DNA of 64,000 nucleotides from Rhopalosiphum padi (Eukaryota; Arthropoda; Insecta; Hemiptera; Aphididae), in contig NC_083600.1 in the NCBI RefSeq assembly GCF_020882245.1, positions 16,678,001 through 16,742,000 on the forward strand, written 5' to 3'. Positions 62,755-64,000 of the stretch are shown here, in pieces. Numbering within the stretch: the first letter of the stretch is position 1; every line of letters starts with the position of its first letter. The translations under genes were made by a program, and so were the position numbers. The notes under the pieces are model-generated. The model worked only from the letters and a program-made list of their open reading frames with translations. It ran no database searches and was not told the origin of the DNA.

Positions 62755-63824
62755 CGGTATTTATATCTATGTGTATTATCGTGAATTATACGCAGGTACA
62801 GATATATTCGGAAAAAATTTCAGCAGATCTGACCTGACATTGTCTTTATATTTTTGTCGAATAGTGCTCGTGATTTTGATATTTTTTTCCTGATCAAACC
62901 CATTAAGGATATAAGATAATTTATTCAATTTGCACTAGGATGTTAATAGGTTAAAATGTTTAATTTTTTTTTTTTATATATAAAAACACAGTTTTATGTT
63001 AACTTACATTCAATTAACGCGAAAATGAATTTTACTGTGGCTTTTGTGGCTTTAATTAATTAAAGTGTTTATACATATGGTGAGTGTGAACGTCTCACAA
63101 TTAAGTATTAATCTTTTTGAAAATAACAAATCTGGCGTATTATTGGTGAAAAATAAAACGTTTCATTTACGTAGGTGTTATACTTATGTATAATAAGTAA
63201 CAAGTGAGTCAGAAAGTTTTAATTAGTTTTAGCAACGAGAGAGTATATATTTTGTTCGATGAATAATAAGCACATAAATATTTGGGTACTTTTAAAGACT
63301 ATTTAAATCTTTCAATTTGTTTTTTATATTAAAAAAGGAAAAATAGTATTTAAATATCATCACTCTAGTCCGATCAATGACATGTGCTTTAGCCAGACCT
63401 ACTATTAAATTGTTTTGAAAAACCAATATGTAAGAGATTTTTTACCAAAAAAAAAAAACGTGAAAATTATTAAATGCATCTCATCCGTTAAGGTGACTTC
63501 TAATAATGAATTAGTTTGAATTTATGGCCAACTAATTTTTACAACGCATTTAATTTAATTTTAGAAAAAAAAATTTTTTAAAGTGAGAATAATTGAATTT
63601 TTTTTTATATATTATTATTAAACATATACACATATTTTATCAGATACAAACCTATATCTTGTTTACGTGGAGAGAGTTGCAATAATTTTATTATAGTAAT
63701 AATAATATGAGTACAAGTTTTATATGAGTATATTCACGAAGCCAGTCCAGTTGATTTTTAAAAATATGAGCATTTCATTTACATAAGATTTATTTGTAAT
63801 TAGTTTCCTCGTCGAGTTTAATAT

Positions 63825-63875
<51 letters not shown>

Positions 63876-64000
63876 CATGAAATATTAAATGACACGAGAA
63901 AGTATTATTTTTTTCCAATATTACGTTACAATATATGTATAAATATAATATTATAAAAATGTGTTTTTGTATGGTGTCACATGAATTTCAAAAACTTTTC
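62755..64000. other. downstream of the small gene; no gene seen
   Basis: AT-rich sequence with poly-T/poly-A runs and the AC microsatellite. The first part would be the 3' UTR of the small gene; no clear AATAAA within the first 100 bases after its stop. Confidence 0.45.
63834..63874. repeat. (AC)n microsatellite
   Basis: About 41 bp of uninterrupted AC following a TATATATA tract. Confidence 0.97.

Noticed and set aside
1..64000. CRISPR arrays, prokaryotic operons, phage or plasmid genes
   Set aside because: Spliced genes, microsatellites and MITEs show this is eukaryotic nuclear DNA; no regularly spaced repeat array was seen.

Overview
The window looks like nuclear DNA from an aphid or a close hemipteran relative. 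It is very AT-rich, full of TAGGTA/TACCTA and ATAATATTAT words and short TA, AAT and CA microsatellites. It carries several non-autonomous DNA transposon copies and sparse small exons with GT-AG introns. No bacterial operon structure, rRNA or convincing tRNA was seen. Most long open frames are chance ORFs in AT-rich DNA or antisense shadows of real exons.

Layout. 1-10.5 kb is intergenic or intronic sequence with repeat remnants. At 10582-11215 lies a foldback MITE. 11.3-18.3 kb holds weak minus-strand exon candidates (13935-14019, 11261-11332) and two much better minus-strand terminal exons (17011-17222 and 18101-18319) of one or two unidentified genes. 18.3-33.9 kb is mostly gene-free, with a hAT-like element at 31766-32265 and a TGCATAT-rich block at about 27.4-27.9 kb. 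The best gene is on the minus strand at 42204 to 34595: a complete phospholipase B1-like secreted GDSL/SGNH lipase of 421 residues. I rebuilt it from seven coding exons, all with GT-AG introns and matching phases. A hAT-like MITE sits in its last intron. Its 5' leader appears to contain two short upstream ORFs, one overlapping the main start codon. The leader's first exon may lie kilobases upstream, with candidate donors at 49441-49446 and 51618-51623.

42.3-53 kb is CpG-richer promoter-like and intergenic DNA without a clear gene. 53-57 kb contains plus-strand exon candidates, the best being a terminal exon at 56893-57048 with a poly(A) signal just downstream. 57.2-57.7 kb has two adjacent minus-strand ORFs that could be a decayed gene. 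At 60552-62754 I find a small plus-strand gene of three exons, none of which stands out as a long ORF. Splice sites and phases agree, giving a 72-residue protein of unknown function, and a MITE with 25-bp inverted ends lies about 155 bp upstream of its start codon.

Only the lipase could be assigned a function. Everything else is described from splice signals, reading frames and repeats seen by eye. No similarity search was run.
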